Origin: an uncultured Bacilli bacterium
GTDB taxonomy: Bacteria; Bacillota_I; Bacilli_A; RF39; UBA660
NCBI GenBank assembly: GCA_944372055.1
Contig: CALVYF010000007.1
Location: 1-44,115 of the forward strand
Direction of reading: 5' to 3'
DNA length: 44,115 bases
This document shows positions 24,077 through 32,807 of this stretch, piece by piece. Within the stretch, counting starts at the first letter, position 1, and each line of letters starts with the position of its first letter. Below the pieces are notes generated by a model. It did not search any database and was not told the DNA's origin. It worked only from the letters and a program-made list of their open reading frames with translations. A program made the position numbers and the translations under genes.

Positions 24077-25387
24077 ATGTTGTCAATAGAAGATAATTTT
24101 ACTTTTCATAAACAAGATATTATTGTTATAGGTTGCTCTGCAGGACCTGATTCTATGGCTTTAGTAGATATGTTATTAAAAATTCGAGAGAAATACTCAT
24201 TAAGTTTAATTGTAGCTCATGTTAATCATAATTTGCGTGCACAAAGTGTGCAGGAGGAAGAATATTTAAGAAATTATTGTGAAAAGAATCAGATTATGTT
24301 TGAATGTATGATGATTACAGAATATGGTGATGATAATTTTCATAATGAAGCTAGAAATATTCGTTATGACTTTTTTGAAAAAGTGGTATATAAATATCAT
24401 GCTAATTATTTAATGACTGCTCATCATGGTGATGATTTAGTAGAAACTGTTTTGATGCGTATTACTCGTGGCTCTAATTTAAACGGGTATAGTGGATTTA
24501 AGAAAGTAGTAGAGAAAGGTGATTATAAAATTGTTCGCCCATTACTTGGATATACGAAACAAGAACTAGAGGACTATGATAAGTGTAATCATGTTATGTA
24601 TTATGTTGATGATTCTAATGCCAAAGATAAATATACTAGAAATCGTTATCGTAAATATGTTTTGCCTTTTTTAAAAGAAGAAGATCCTAATATTCATTTG
24701 AAATATTTAAAATTTAGTACTGTTTTAAATGAAGCTAATCAGTTTATTGAACATGAAAGAGATAAAGCGTTAAAAAAAGTGATTCATCATAATTTTTTAA
24801 AGATAGACCTATTTAAAGAATTGGATGCTTTTATTCAAAAGGAAGTTTTATATTATATGATGAATGATTTTTATCAGGATGATTTAATATTAATTAATGA
24901 TAAACATATTGAACTTTTATTAAATTTAATATATAGTAATAGAGCGAATGCCTTTGTTAATTTGCCTAACGAAGTCATTGCGATAAAAACCTATCAAGAA
25001 TTAGAGTTAAAGAAGATTACAACCGAAATTACAACTTATGAAGTTGAACTATCTAAATACGTTCTTCTTCCTAACCATCATGTGATTGAACAGGTTGATG
25101 ATGTTTGCGGTAATGGAAATGATACTTGCCGTTTACTTAGTTCAGAAATTAGTTTGCCACTTACAGTTAGAACACGTAGATTTGGTGATCGTATGTCTAT
25201 AAAAGGAAATGGTACTAAGAAAATTAAAGATATTTTTATTGATAAGAAGGTTAAATTAAGTGATCGAGATACTTGGCCAGTTGTTGTCGATGCTAAAGGT
25301 GTTGTTGTTTGGCTTCCAGGTTTAAAAAAGTCTAAATATGATAAGAAAAAAACAGAAAAATATGATATAATACTAAGATATAGTTAA
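24077..25387 (+). CDS. tilS: tRNA(Ile) lysidine synthetase TilS
   Basis: TilS converts C34 of the AUA-reading tRNA-Ile to lysidine, essential for correct AUA decoding. The 436-residue protein has the PP-loop ATPase motif CSAGPDSMAL (usual form SGGxDS, here Ala-Gly), HVNHNLR, the AHHGDDLVETVLMRITRGS segment (part quoted), and a C-terminal tRNA-binding domain (LPLTVRTRRFGDRM). GGAGG precedes ATG 24077. ftsH follows after 12 bases; the hpt/hprT gene that separates them in Bacillus is absent. Confidence 0.95.
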   Translation: MLSIEDNFTFHKQDIIVIGCSAGPDSMALVDMLLKIREKYSLSLIVAHVNHNLRAQSVQEEEYLRNYCEKNQIMFECMMITEYGDDNFHNEARNIRYDFFEKVVYKYHANYLMTAHHGDDLVETVLMRITRGSNLNGYSGFKKVVEKGDYKIVRPLLGYTKQELEDYDKCNHVMYYVDDSNAKDKYTRNRYRKYVLPFLKEEDPNIHLKYLKFSTVLNEANQFIEHERDKALKKVIHHNFLKIDLFKELDAFIQKEVLYYMMNDFYQDDLILINDKHIELLLNLIYSNRANAFVNLPNEVIAIKTYQELELKKITTEITTYEVELSKYVLLPNHHVIEQVDDVCGNGNDTCRLLSSEISLPLTVRTRRFGDRMSIKGNGTKKIKDIFIDKKVKLSDRDTWPVVVDAKGVVVWLPGLKKSKYDKKKTEKYDIILRYS

Positions 25388-25399
25388 GGAGGAAATGTC

Positions 25400-27382
25400 G
25401 TGAATAAAACAATAGATAAAAAAACAATAAAAAAAGGATTGTTACCTTATTTATTTTTAGCATTAATTATGCTTGGTGTTTTTTACGTTGTTAATGTAAT
25501 GAACAACGATGTGAATGTATTAACGTATAATGAGTTCATGTCAGAATTAAATAAAGGTAACATTGAAGAAGTACAAATTACTGCTCGTGGTAGTGCTTAT
25601 ACTTATGAAGTACGGGGGAGTTTAAAAGACTATGACAGTAATGAAACTTTCTTTGCTCGTTTACCACTTAGTGATGAAGTAATGAAAAAAATTGTAAATG
25701 CTAGTGAAGAGAGAAATTTCAAATTAGAGGCAGAAGCTGATCCTGATTCTTCTTCTTTCTGGTTATTGGTAATTAATGTTTTGCCTTTTGTATTGCTAAT
25801 TGGTTTTGCTTTCTTCTTCTTTAGCCGTCAGATGGCTGGTAATAAAAGTTCTATGGACTTTGGAAAGAGTAAGGCTAGATTAAATAGTGATGCTAATAAA
25901 GTAACATTTAAAGATGTGGCTGGGTTAAAAGAAGAAAAAGAAGAGGTAAAAGAGCTAATTGATTTCTTAAAAAATCCTAAGAAGTTTCAAAAACTTGGAG
26001 CTAGAATTCCTAAAGGAGTATTATTATTTGGTCCTCCGGGAACAGGTAAAACTTTACTTGCTAAAGCTGTAGCTGGAGAAGCTAATGTTCCATTTTATTT
26101 TATAAGTGGTTCTGACTTTGTAGAATTGTTTGTTGGTGTTGGTGCTTCTCGTGTTCGTGATATGTTCCAGCAAGCAAAAAGAAATGCTCCATGTTTAATA
26201 TTTATTGATGAAATTGATGCTGTAGGTCGTCAACGTGGTACTGGTTTAGGTGGAGGACACGATGAACGTGAACAAACATTAAACCAATTACTTACTGAAA
26301 TGGATGGTTTTGGTGCTAATGAAGGAATTATTATTATCGCTGCAACTAACCGTCCAGATGTCTTAGATCCTGCCTTACTTCGTCCGGGTCGTTTTGATAG
26401 GCAAGTTACAGTTAATTTGCCTGACGTAAGAGGGCGTGAAGAAATTTTAGGTGTTCATGCTAAAAATAAGATTTTAGCTGATGGTATTACATTAAGTAAT
26501 TTAGCTAAACGTACTCCCGGTTTTAGTGGAGCCGATCTTGAAAATTTACTTAATGAAGCTGCGCTTTTAGCAGTTCGTCGTAATAAAGATAAAATTACTA
26601 TGAGTGAAATCGATGAGGCAACAGATCGTGTCCTTATGGGTCCTGCTAAAACATCCCATAAGTATAGTGAAAATGATCGTAAGCTTGTCGCTTACCATGA
26701 AGCAGGACATGCTGTTATAGGATTAAAGCTTGCTCATGCAAATGATGTTCAAAAAGTTACTATTATTCCAAGAGGCTCTGCTGGTGGATATAATATGATG
26801 GTTCCAAGCGAGGAAAAGTTATGTTCTACGAAAACAGATTTGCTTGAGGAAATTACTGGACTTTTAGGTGGTCGTTCCGCTGAAGAAATTATTTTCGGAG
26901 AAATTACTACTGGAGCTCATAATGACTTTGAGAAAGCAACAAAGATTGCTCGTGCTATGGTTACAGAATATGGTATGAGTGATTTGGGGCCACTTCAATT
27001 CGAACAACAAGAAGGTAGTGTATTCTTAGGAAGAGATTATAATAAAGCACAACATTTTTCTAATGAAGTAGCAAATGAAATTGATATGGAAATGAGAAAG
27101 ATTATTAATAATTGTCATAAAAAGGCTAAAGAAATTATTAATAAGAATAAAGATTTACTTGAACTTATTGCTAATGCATTATTAGAATATGAGACTTTAA
27201 CTAAAGAGCAAATTGATTACTTAGTTAAAAATGGTCGTATGCCTGAAGAAACTGAGGATACTAGTTATGAAAAGATGTCTGTTACTAAGTTAAAAGAGAT
27301 TGCTAAAGAAAAAGGGGTTAAAGGTTATTCGAAGATGAATAAGGCTGAATTACTAAAAGAATTAGATGAAGCGAATCATTAA
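25400..27382 (+). CDS. ftsH: ATP-dependent zinc metalloprotease FtsH with extra C-terminal helical module
   Basis: FtsH is the membrane-anchored AAA+ protease that degrades misfolded membrane and regulatory proteins. The 660-residue protein has two membrane segments (about 14-33 and 118-138) around an extracytoplasmic domain, Walker A GPPGTGKT, Walker B FIDEIDA, the second region of homology RPGRFDRQ and the zinc motif HEAGH. Translation starts at GTG 25400 after AAGGAGG. The unusual part is residues about 626-657 ([17 protein letters not shown], then [13 protein letters not shown]), which looks like a Rho-N/SAP-type helix-extended-loop-helix module after a normal FtsH end. Confidence 0.95.
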   Translation: MNKTIDKKTIKKGLLPYLFLALIMLGVFYVVNVMNNDVNVLTYNEFMSELNKGNIEEVQITARGSAYTYEVRGSLKDYDSNETFFARLPLSDEVMKKIVNASEERNFKLEAEADPDSSSFWLLVINVLPFVLLIGFAFFFFSRQMAGNKSSMDFGKSKARLNSDANKVTFKDVAGLKEEKEEVKELIDFLKNPKKFQKLGARIPKGVLLFGPPGTGKTLLAKAVAGEANVPFYFISGSDFVELFVGVGASRVRDMFQQAKRNAPCLIFIDEIDAVGRQRGTGLGGGHDEREQTLNQLLTEMDGFGANEGIIIIAATNRPDVLDPALLRPGRFDRQVTVNLPDVRGREEILGVHAKNKILADGITLSNLAKRTPGFSGADLENLLNEAALLAVRRNKDKITMSEIDEATDRVLMGPAKTSHKYSENDRKLVAYHEAGHAVIGLKLAHANDVQKVTIIPRGSAGGYNMMVPSEEKLCSTKTDLLEEITGLLGGRSAEEIIFGEITTGAHNDFEKATKIARAMVTEYGMSDLGPLQFEQQEGSVFLGRDYNKAQHFSNEVANEIDMEMRKIINNCHKKAKEIINKNKDLLELIANALLEYETLTKEQIDYLVKNGRMPEETEDTSYEKMSVTKLKEIAKEKGVKGYSKMNKAELLKELDEANH

Positions 27383-27398
27383 TTTGCTTCTTTTTTTT
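27368..27398 (+). terminator. Terminator overlapping the ftsH stop
   Basis: GAAGCGAAT (27368-27376) pairs with ATTTGCTTC (27382-27390), then eight T's. The stop codon is in the loop. Confidence 0.85.
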
Positions 27399-27411
27399 AT
27401 TGTGTTATAAT
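27384..27411 (+). promoter_or_regulatory. Sigma-A promoter of mscL
   Basis: TTGCTT (27384-27389), a 16-base spacer and extended -10 TGTTATAAT (27403-27411). The -35 is the descending arm of the ftsH terminator. Confidence 0.65.
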
Positions 27412-27430
27412 TTTGGTGGGAGGTAGTAGT

Positions 27431-27865
27431 ATGAAAAAAGTCAGTGTTGAAAAAGTTAAAGAGTTAAAAAATATTAAGAAAGGTGCAAATGAGTTTAAGA
27501 AATTTATATCTCGTGGAAATGTAGTTGATATGGCTGTCGGTGTTATTATTGGTGGCGCCTTTGGTAAGATTGTTACGAGTTTAGTTCAAGATATTTTAAT
27601 GCCTTTAATTGGAGTGTTGTTAGGTGGTCTTGATTTTACGTCATTATCAATTAAAGTTGGAAGTGCTAGTGTTGCCTACGGAACTTTTTTACAAACTATT
27701 GTTGATTTTTTAATTATATCTTTCTCAATATTTGCAGTAATTAAACTTTTTGAGAAATTTAAAAAGAAGGAAGAAGCAGCAGATGAAGTTAAAAAAGCTG
27801 ATGAAGTTTTATTACTTGAAGAAATTAGAGATTTACTAAAAAAACAAGCAAAAGGAAGTAAATAA
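27431..27865 (+). CDS. mscL: Large-conductance mechanosensitive channel MscL
   Basis: MscL is a homopentameric pressure-release pore of the cytoplasmic membrane. The 144-residue protein has the conserved first helix FKKFISRGNVVDMAVGVIIG, TM1 running into GGAFGKIVTSLVQDILMP, a second TM at about 90-113, and a charged cytoplasmic helix ending LLEEIRDLLKKQ. There is an N-terminal extension of roughly 20-25 basic residues ahead of the usual start. ATG 27431 follows GGGAGGTAGTAGT. It is not part of the Bacillus order at this place. Confidence 0.95.
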   Translation: MKKVSVEKVKELKNIKKGANEFKKFISRGNVVDMAVGVIIGGAFGKIVTSLVQDILMPLIGVLLGGLDFTSLSIKVGSASVAYGTFLQTIVDFLIISFSIFAVIKLFEKFKKKEEAADEVKKADEVLLLEEIRDLLKKQAKGSK

Positions 27866-27878
27866 CTTTCTTTTTTTT
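27851..27878 (+). terminator. Terminator overlapping the mscL stop
   Basis: AAAGGAAGT (27851-27859) pairs with ACTTTCTTT (27865-27873) with one G-U pair, then T's. The stop codon is in the loop. Confidence 0.75.
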
Positions 27879-27921
27879 ATTTATTGTGATATATTAAGCC
27901 TTGCAAAAAGGAGTTGTAAAT

Positions 27922-28908
27922 ATGGAGTGGAAGATTGGCAATGTACTTATTAAAAATCAAGTTGTTCTTGCTCCTATGGCTGGAATTTGTAATTCTGCTT
28001 TTCGCCGTATTTGTAAAGAGATGGGGTGTGGACTAATTTATGCAGAAATGGTTAGTGATAAAGCCATTACTTTTCAAAATCAAAAAACTTTAGATATGTT
28101 ATATATGACGGATGAGGAAAGACCTTTGGTACAACAAATTTTCGGTAGTGATAAGGAATCTTTTGTTGCGGCTGCTCGATATATTTATGAGACAATGCAA
28201 CCTGATATTATTGATATTAATATGGGCTGTCCCGTTCCTAAGGTGGCAGTTAGGGCTCAGGCTGGTAGTGCTCTTTTGAAAGATCCAGATAAGATTTATG
28301 AGATTGTTGCAGCGGTTGTTAAGGCAGTTCCTATTCCAGTTACCGTTAAAATTCGTAGTGGATGGGATCAAAATCATATTAATGCTGTTTGCGTTGCTAA
28401 AGTTATAGAATCCGCAGGGGCTTCTGCAATTTGTGTTCATCCTCGTACTCGGAGTCAAGGTTATAGTGGTAAAGCTGATTGGTCTATTATAAAAGCCGTT
28501 AAAGAAGCTGTTTCAATTCCAGTTGTTGGAAATGGAGATATAAAAACACCAGAAGATGCTAAAAGAATGTTAGATGAAACTGGATGTGATGCTGTGATGA
28601 TTGGGCGGGGTGTTTTAGGAAATCCTTGGCTTATTAAAAATACTATTTCTTATTTAGAAACTAATTTTTATAATTCTGATATTTCTATAGATGATAAAAT
28701 AGCTATGATTTTGCATCATTTAGATTATTTGACTCATCTTAAAAGTGAGCATATTGCTACTTTGGAAATTAGAAACCATATTGGATGGTATTTAAAAGGA
28801 GTTCCTGGTGGTACGATAGTTAAAAATAAAATCTATCAAACAACTAAAATTCGTGATATAATTTCTATATTAAATGTATTTAAGGAGGAATTAGATGGCA
28901 AAAAGTAA
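27922..28908 (+). CDS. dusB: tRNA-dihydrouridine synthase DusB
   Basis: This FMN enzyme reduces uridines in the tRNA D-loop. The 328-residue protein has the Dus TIM-barrel motifs: [29 protein letters not shown] with the active-site Cys, [23 protein letters not shown] and [24 protein letters not shown] and ATG 27922 set the start; an in-frame TTG (27901) lies upstream without support. As in Bacillus (yacF) it lies upstream of lysS, but with an RDD gene in between that overlaps its end. Confidence 0.95.
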   Translation: MEWKIGNVLIKNQVVLAPMAGICNSAFRRICKEMGCGLIYAEMVSDKAITFQNQKTLDMLYMTDEERPLVQQIFGSDKESFVAAARYIYETMQPDIIDINMGCPVPKVAVRAQAGSALLKDPDKIYEIVAAVVKAVPIPVTVKIRSGWDQNHINAVCVAKVIESAGASAICVHPRTRSQGYSGKADWSIIKAVKEAVSIPVVGNGDIKTPEDAKRMLDETGCDAVMIGRGVLGNPWLIKNTISYLETNFYNSDISIDDKIAMILHHLDYLTHLKSEHIATLEIRNHIGWYLKGVPGGTIVKNKIYQTTKIRDIISILNVFKEELDGKK

Positions 28909-29626
28909 AAAAGTAGAAGAAGCATCAATCGTTGAAGAAGAAAATAAAAATACCAAGTCAAAGAAAAGAGCAACTGTTGAGAAAGTGGTAAAAGAAAAGC
29001 AGGAAGAAAAAGCTTTGTTTATTCAAAGATTTGCTGCATTTATATTAGACGTTTTTATTGTCTCTATGGTTGCGTCTATGATTGCATATCCTTTTTTAGA
29101 TATGAATTCTATTGATAAATTGAGTGAATCTAGTACACAGATAGTAGAAGATTATATGAAACAAGAAATCAGTATTGAAGAATACACTAATGAAAGTATT
29201 AGTGTTAGTTACGAAATGGCAAGAAAACAAGGTATCCTTTCTTTAATTACTATATTTTTAAATGTTTTGTATTTTGTGGTTTTTCAAATTAAAAATGATG
29301 GTCAAACTATTGGTAAAAAGTTACTAAAAATAAAAGTTAGCAGTAATGATGGAAATCAACTTACTATGAATCAGATGATTTTTAGATCTTTAATTATCAA
29401 TTCCATTTTAATTGATATGGTAAATTTCTGTGTTTTATTATTTACTAATCAAATGGCTTATTTTTATGGTGTTGGTATATTAAGTATGGTTCAATTTATA
29501 ATGATTGCAGCTAGTGGATTTATGGTTATGTTTAGTGAGAAAAGACAAGGTATTCATGATTTAATTGCTCATACTGATGTAGTTAAATGTGACTTAGTAA
29601 AGGAGATGGAAACATGCGAGAATTAA
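28895..29626 (+). CDS. RDD family membrane protein
   Basis: The 243-residue protein has a long Lys/Glu-rich cytoplasmic start (1-40), then the RDD pattern: [14 protein letters not shown] with the conserved Arg and Asp in the first membrane segment, [10 protein letters not shown] after the second, and [14 protein letters not shown] near the end. Four to five hydrophobic segments are visible. RDD proteins have been linked to ion or metabolite transport in a few cases, but no substrate can be assigned here. It overlaps dusB by 14 bases and lysS by 13, so the three form one coupled operon. Confidence 0.85.
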   Translation: MAKSKKVEEASIVEEENKNTKSKKRATVEKVVKEKQEEKALFIQRFAAFILDVFIVSMVASMIAYPFLDMNSIDKLSESSTQIVEDYMKQEISIEEYTNESISVSYEMARKQGILSLITIFLNVLYFVVFQIKNDGQTIGKKLLKIKVSSNDGNQLTMNQMIFRSLIINSILIDMVNFCVLLFTNQMAYFYGVGILSMVQFIMIAASGFMVMFSEKRQGIHDLIAHTDVVKCDLVKEMETCEN

Positions 29627-31095
29627 GTGAACAAGAAGTGGTTAGAAGAGAAAAGCTTAAAAATATTGAACATCCTTATCCAGAAAGGTTTGAGGTTAAT
29701 TATGAACTTTCTGATGCCAGTAATTTGGAAGATGGCGTTACTGGTGTTAGAGTGGCTGGTCGTATTATTTTAATGAGAAAAATGGGTAAGATGAGCTTTT
29801 TAACTATTGGAGATATTAAAGGGAAAATTCAAATTTCTGTTAAATTAGACATGGTTGGAGAACTGGCCTATCAAGAGTTTAAAGCAAATTATGATATTGG
29901 AGATTTTATAGGTGTAGAAGGTGAAACTTTTACTACTCACACTGGAGAAAAAACAGTTCGTGCTAGTAGTATTACTTTCTTAGGAAAAGCATTAAAACCA
30001 TTACCAGAAAAATTTCATGGTGTTGAAGATGTTGAAACTATTTATCGTGAGAGATATTTAGATTTAATTATGAATGATGAGTCAAAGAAAAAATTCTTAT
30101 TTAGAAGCCGCTTTATTCGAGAAATTAGAAATTATTTAGATGAGGCTGGATATATTGAAATTGAAACTCCAATCTTAAATAACAAAGCTAGTGGAGCAGC
30201 CGCTAAACCTTTTATTACACATCACAATGCTTTAGATATTGATTTATATTTAAGAATTGCACCTGAGACATATTTAAAACGTGCTGTTGTAGGTGGATTT
30301 ACTAAAGTATTTGAAATTGCTAGATGTTTTAGAAATGAAGGAATAGATGCTACTCATTTGCAAGATTTTACTATGATTGAAGGATATGCTGCTTTCTATA
30401 ATTATAAAGACAATATGAAGTTTTTACGTGAGATGCTTCAATCTATTATTATGAAATTATTTGGTACTTTAACTATTACAGTTGGTGACAAGGAAGTAGA
30501 TTTAAGTGGAGAATGGGAAGCAGTTAGTTTTAGAGATTTAATTTTACGTTATAGTGATATTGATATTAAAATTTATGATACTAAAGAGAAATTGTTAGAA
30601 AAAATTAGAGAAGAAAAGATTGAAATTGATAGTGAAACACCACTTGAAAATTTAGGTTACGGTAATTTAGTAGATCAATTGTATAAGAAAGTTGCAAGAG
30701 TACATATTGTAAATCCTATTTTCTTAACCGAGCATCCAATTAGCTTGAGTCCCCTTGCTCGTGCAAATGATGAAGATCCGACTATTACTGATCGTTTTCA
30801 ATTAGTTATTAATGGTGCAGAGATTATTAATGCTTATTCAGAACTTGTTGATCCACAGGAGCAGGCTCGTCGTTTAGAAGAACAAGCAAAATTAAAAGCT
30901 CAAGGTGATGAAGAGGCTATGCCGATGGATCATGATTATATTTCTGCTATGGAATGTGGTATGCCGCCGATTAGTGGATGGGGAATGGGAATTGATCGTG
31001 TAGTTCAACTTCTAACTAATTCTCAAAATATTAAAGATGTTATTTTGTTCCCATTAATGAGACCAATTAATGAACCTGAAGAAGACTTGGATTAG
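29614..31095 (+). CDS. lysS: Lysyl-tRNA synthetase, class II
   Basis: LysS charges tRNA-Lys. The 493-residue enzyme has the N-terminal OB-fold anticodon-binding domain (GRIILMRKMGKMSFLTIGD), motif 2 (ARCFRNEGIDATHLQDFTMIE, quoted in part) and motif 3 (GMGIDRVVQLLT). AAGGAGATGGAAAC precedes ATG 29614. Its stop lies in the loop of its terminator. Confidence 0.97.
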   Translation: MRELSEQEVVRREKLKNIEHPYPERFEVNYELSDASNLEDGVTGVRVAGRIILMRKMGKMSFLTIGDIKGKIQISVKLDMVGELAYQEFKANYDIGDFIGVEGETFTTHTGEKTVRASSITFLGKALKPLPEKFHGVEDVETIYRERYLDLIMNDESKKKFLFRSRFIREIRNYLDEAGYIEIETPILNNKASGAAAKPFITHHNALDIDLYLRIAPETYLKRAVVGGFTKVFEIARCFRNEGIDATHLQDFTMIEGYAAFYNYKDNMKFLREMLQSIIMKLFGTLTITVGDKEVDLSGEWEAVSFRDLILRYSDIDIKIYDTKEKLLEKIREEKIEIDSETPLENLGYGNLVDQLYKKVARVHIVNPIFLTEHPISLSPLARANDEDPTITDRFQLVINGAEIINAYSELVDPQEQARRLEEQAKLKAQGDEEAMPMDHDYISAMECGMPPISGWGMGIDRVVQLLTNSQNIKDVILFPLMRPINEPEEDLD

Positions 31096-31106
31096 AGTCT
31101 TTTTTC
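31082..31106 (+). terminator. Terminator overlapping the lysS stop
   Basis: AAGACT (31082-31087) pairs with AGTCTT (31096-31101), followed by T's. The stop TAG is in the loop. Confidence 0.7.
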
Positions 31107-31148
31107 TTTGTTTTTCACTAAATTTTCATAAAAAAAAGAGTCAAATGC

Positions 31149-31177
31149 TTGTAAAAATTTTCCTATGTCAGTATAAT
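31149..31177 (+). promoter_or_regulatory. Sigma-A promoter of the transporter gene
   Basis: TTGTAA (31149-31154), a 17-base spacer and TATAAT (31172-31177). Confidence 0.75.
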
Positions 31178-31195
31178 GATAATGGGAGGTTAATT

Positions 31196-32707
31196 ATGAA
31201 GAAACATAATACATTTAAAGTCGTTCTTATTACACTATTAGTGTTCATGTTACTTACTTGGATATTACCAGCTGCTTATTATTCAGGTAGTTACGTTGAT
31301 CAAGGACGCATTCAAATGGGACTATTTGATTTATTTAATTATCCTGTTACAGCAATCTCATATTTTGGTTATATTGCAGCCTTTATATTAGTTGTTGGTG
31401 GTTTCTATGGCGTGCTAAATAAGATTGGTGCATACCGTACAATGTTAGATAAATTAACAGTTGCATTTAAGGGTAAAGAAGTAGTTGTTCTATCTATTAT
31501 GATGGTACTTATTGCTCTTCTTACATCTATTTGTGGACTACAACTTGGATTAATTATTTTTTATCCAATGTTAGTATCTTTGATATTACTTATGGGATTT
31601 GATAAGATTGTAGCTGCACTTACTATTATTGGTTCTACAATGATTGGTATGTTAGGCACTACTTTCGGATATAATAATACTGGTATTATTCCTAGTATTT
31701 TAGGTAATGAATTTACTGATGGAATGTTACCTAAATGTATTTTACTATTTTTAGGTTTGGTATTATTAATCGTAAATACTATTTTATATATCAATAAGAC
31801 AAAGAAGAGTGAGAAAAAAGCCAATGTAAAAAAGGTTACTGCTAAAGAAACGAAGAAAACTTCTAAAACTAAATCTTCTAAAAATACAAAAGCAGCTGTA
31901 AAAGAAGAAGTAGTTGTAGTTACAGAAGATCAAGCAGAGGAAGATTCTTATATCCCTGCTACAGTTGCTGGTAAAAAACATATTGTTTGGCCATTAGCTG
32001 TTATTTTATCTGTAGTCTTTATTATCTTAGTACTAGCATTTATTTCATGGTCTGGAGCCTTTGGTCTTACTGCTATGGATGAAGCTACTACAGCAGTTAC
32101 TGGATTTGAAGTGTTTGGATTTGCTTTATTTGGTAAATTGTTAGGTACTATCAATGCTTTTGGATCTTGGACTTTAATTGATTTAGTAGTTGTATTAATG
32201 GTATTCATGTTTATCTTAGCTTTAATTTATAAAGTTAAATTTGATGAATTAGTAGATGGTTTTGTTAATGGTGCTAAACGTGCTTTAGGACCTGCAGTAA
32301 TCACTATTATGATTTATACTATCTTAGTACTTACTACTTATCATCCATTCCAATTAGTTGTTTATAAAGCAATTTTAGGAATCACTGATGGATTTAATGT
32401 ATTTACTACATTTGTTGTAGCAATTTTATCTGCATTATTTAATGGAGATGCAGCTTATGCATTCCAAAGCTCTTTACCATATTTAGCTAGTATTGTGACA
32501 AATGCTGATAACTATCCAATAATAGCAGTTGTATATCAAGCAGCTTATGGATTGACTATGTTAGTTGCTCCAACTAGTTTAGTTTTAATGGGTATGTTAT
32601 CTTACTTGAAAGTTCCATACTCTAAATGGTTTAAAGCAATTTGGAAATTAGTATTAGAATTATTAGTTGTATTATTAATCGTATTTACAATTTTAATTTT
32701 AATCTAA
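31196..32707 (+). CDS. YfcC/ArcD-like secondary transporter (DcuC/IT superfamily)
   Basis: This polytopic membrane protein has 503 residues. The opening TFKVVLITLLVFMLLTWILPAAYY (quoted in part: LLVFMLLTWILPA) matches the start of YfcC-family carriers, which include arginine/ornithine-type and dicarboxylate-type transporters. About ten hydrophobic segments are visible in two halves. Between them, about residues 198-260, is a long Lys/Thr/Ser-rich loop (KKSEKKANVKKVTAKETKK) followed by an acidic stretch. The substrate cannot be told. It has its own promoter and a strong terminator and sits between lysS and clpC, where Bacillus has ctsR-mcsA-mcsB. GGGAGG sets ATG 31196. Confidence 0.72.
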   Translation: MKKHNTFKVVLITLLVFMLLTWILPAAYYSGSYVDQGRIQMGLFDLFNYPVTAISYFGYIAAFILVVGGFYGVLNKIGAYRTMLDKLTVAFKGKEVVVLSIMMVLIALLTSICGLQLGLIIFYPMLVSLILLMGFDKIVAALTIIGSTMIGMLGTTFGYNNTGIIPSILGNEFTDGMLPKCILLFLGLVLLIVNTILYINKTKKSEKKANVKKVTAKETKKTSKTKSSKNTKAAVKEEVVVVTEDQAEEDSYIPATVAGKKHIVWPLAVILSVVFIILVLAFISWSGAFGLTAMDEATTAVTGFEVFGFALFGKLLGTINAFGSWTLIDLVVVLMVFMFILALIYKVKFDELVDGFVNGAKRALGPAVITIMIYTILVLTTYHPFQLVVYKAILGITDGFNVFTTFVVAILSALFNGDAAYAFQSSLPYLASIVTNADNYPIIAVVYQAAYGLTMLVAPTSLVLMGMLSYLKVPYSKWFKAIWKLVLELLVVLLIVFTILILI

Positions 32708-32710
32708 TAG

Positions 32711-32735
32711 AGGGAGCCGAAAGGCTCTTTTTTTG
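32711..32735 (+). terminator. Terminator of the transporter gene
   Basis: GAGCC (32714-32718) and GGCTC (32723-32727) close a GAAA tetraloop, extended by three weaker pairs and followed by seven T's. Confidence 0.92.
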
Positions 32736-32759
32736 TCTTTTTTTTGGGTACTCTATTTC

Positions 32760-32788
32760 TTGAATCTAATCTTTCTTATTTCTAAAAT
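32760..32788 (+). promoter_or_regulatory. Sigma-A promoter of clpC
   Basis: TTGAAT (32760-32765), a 17-base spacer and TAAAAT (32783-32788). No CtsR operator (tandem GGTCAAA) or CIRCE repeat is visible around it. Confidence 0.7.
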
Positions 32789-32807
32789 AGATATAGGAGA
32801 TGATTAT

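Noticed and set aside
28099-28458. Open frame of 119 codons on the minus strand in dusB
   Set aside because: It is antisense to conserved catalytic motifs of dusB; the Asn/Ile/Ser-rich product is typical of a shadow frame.
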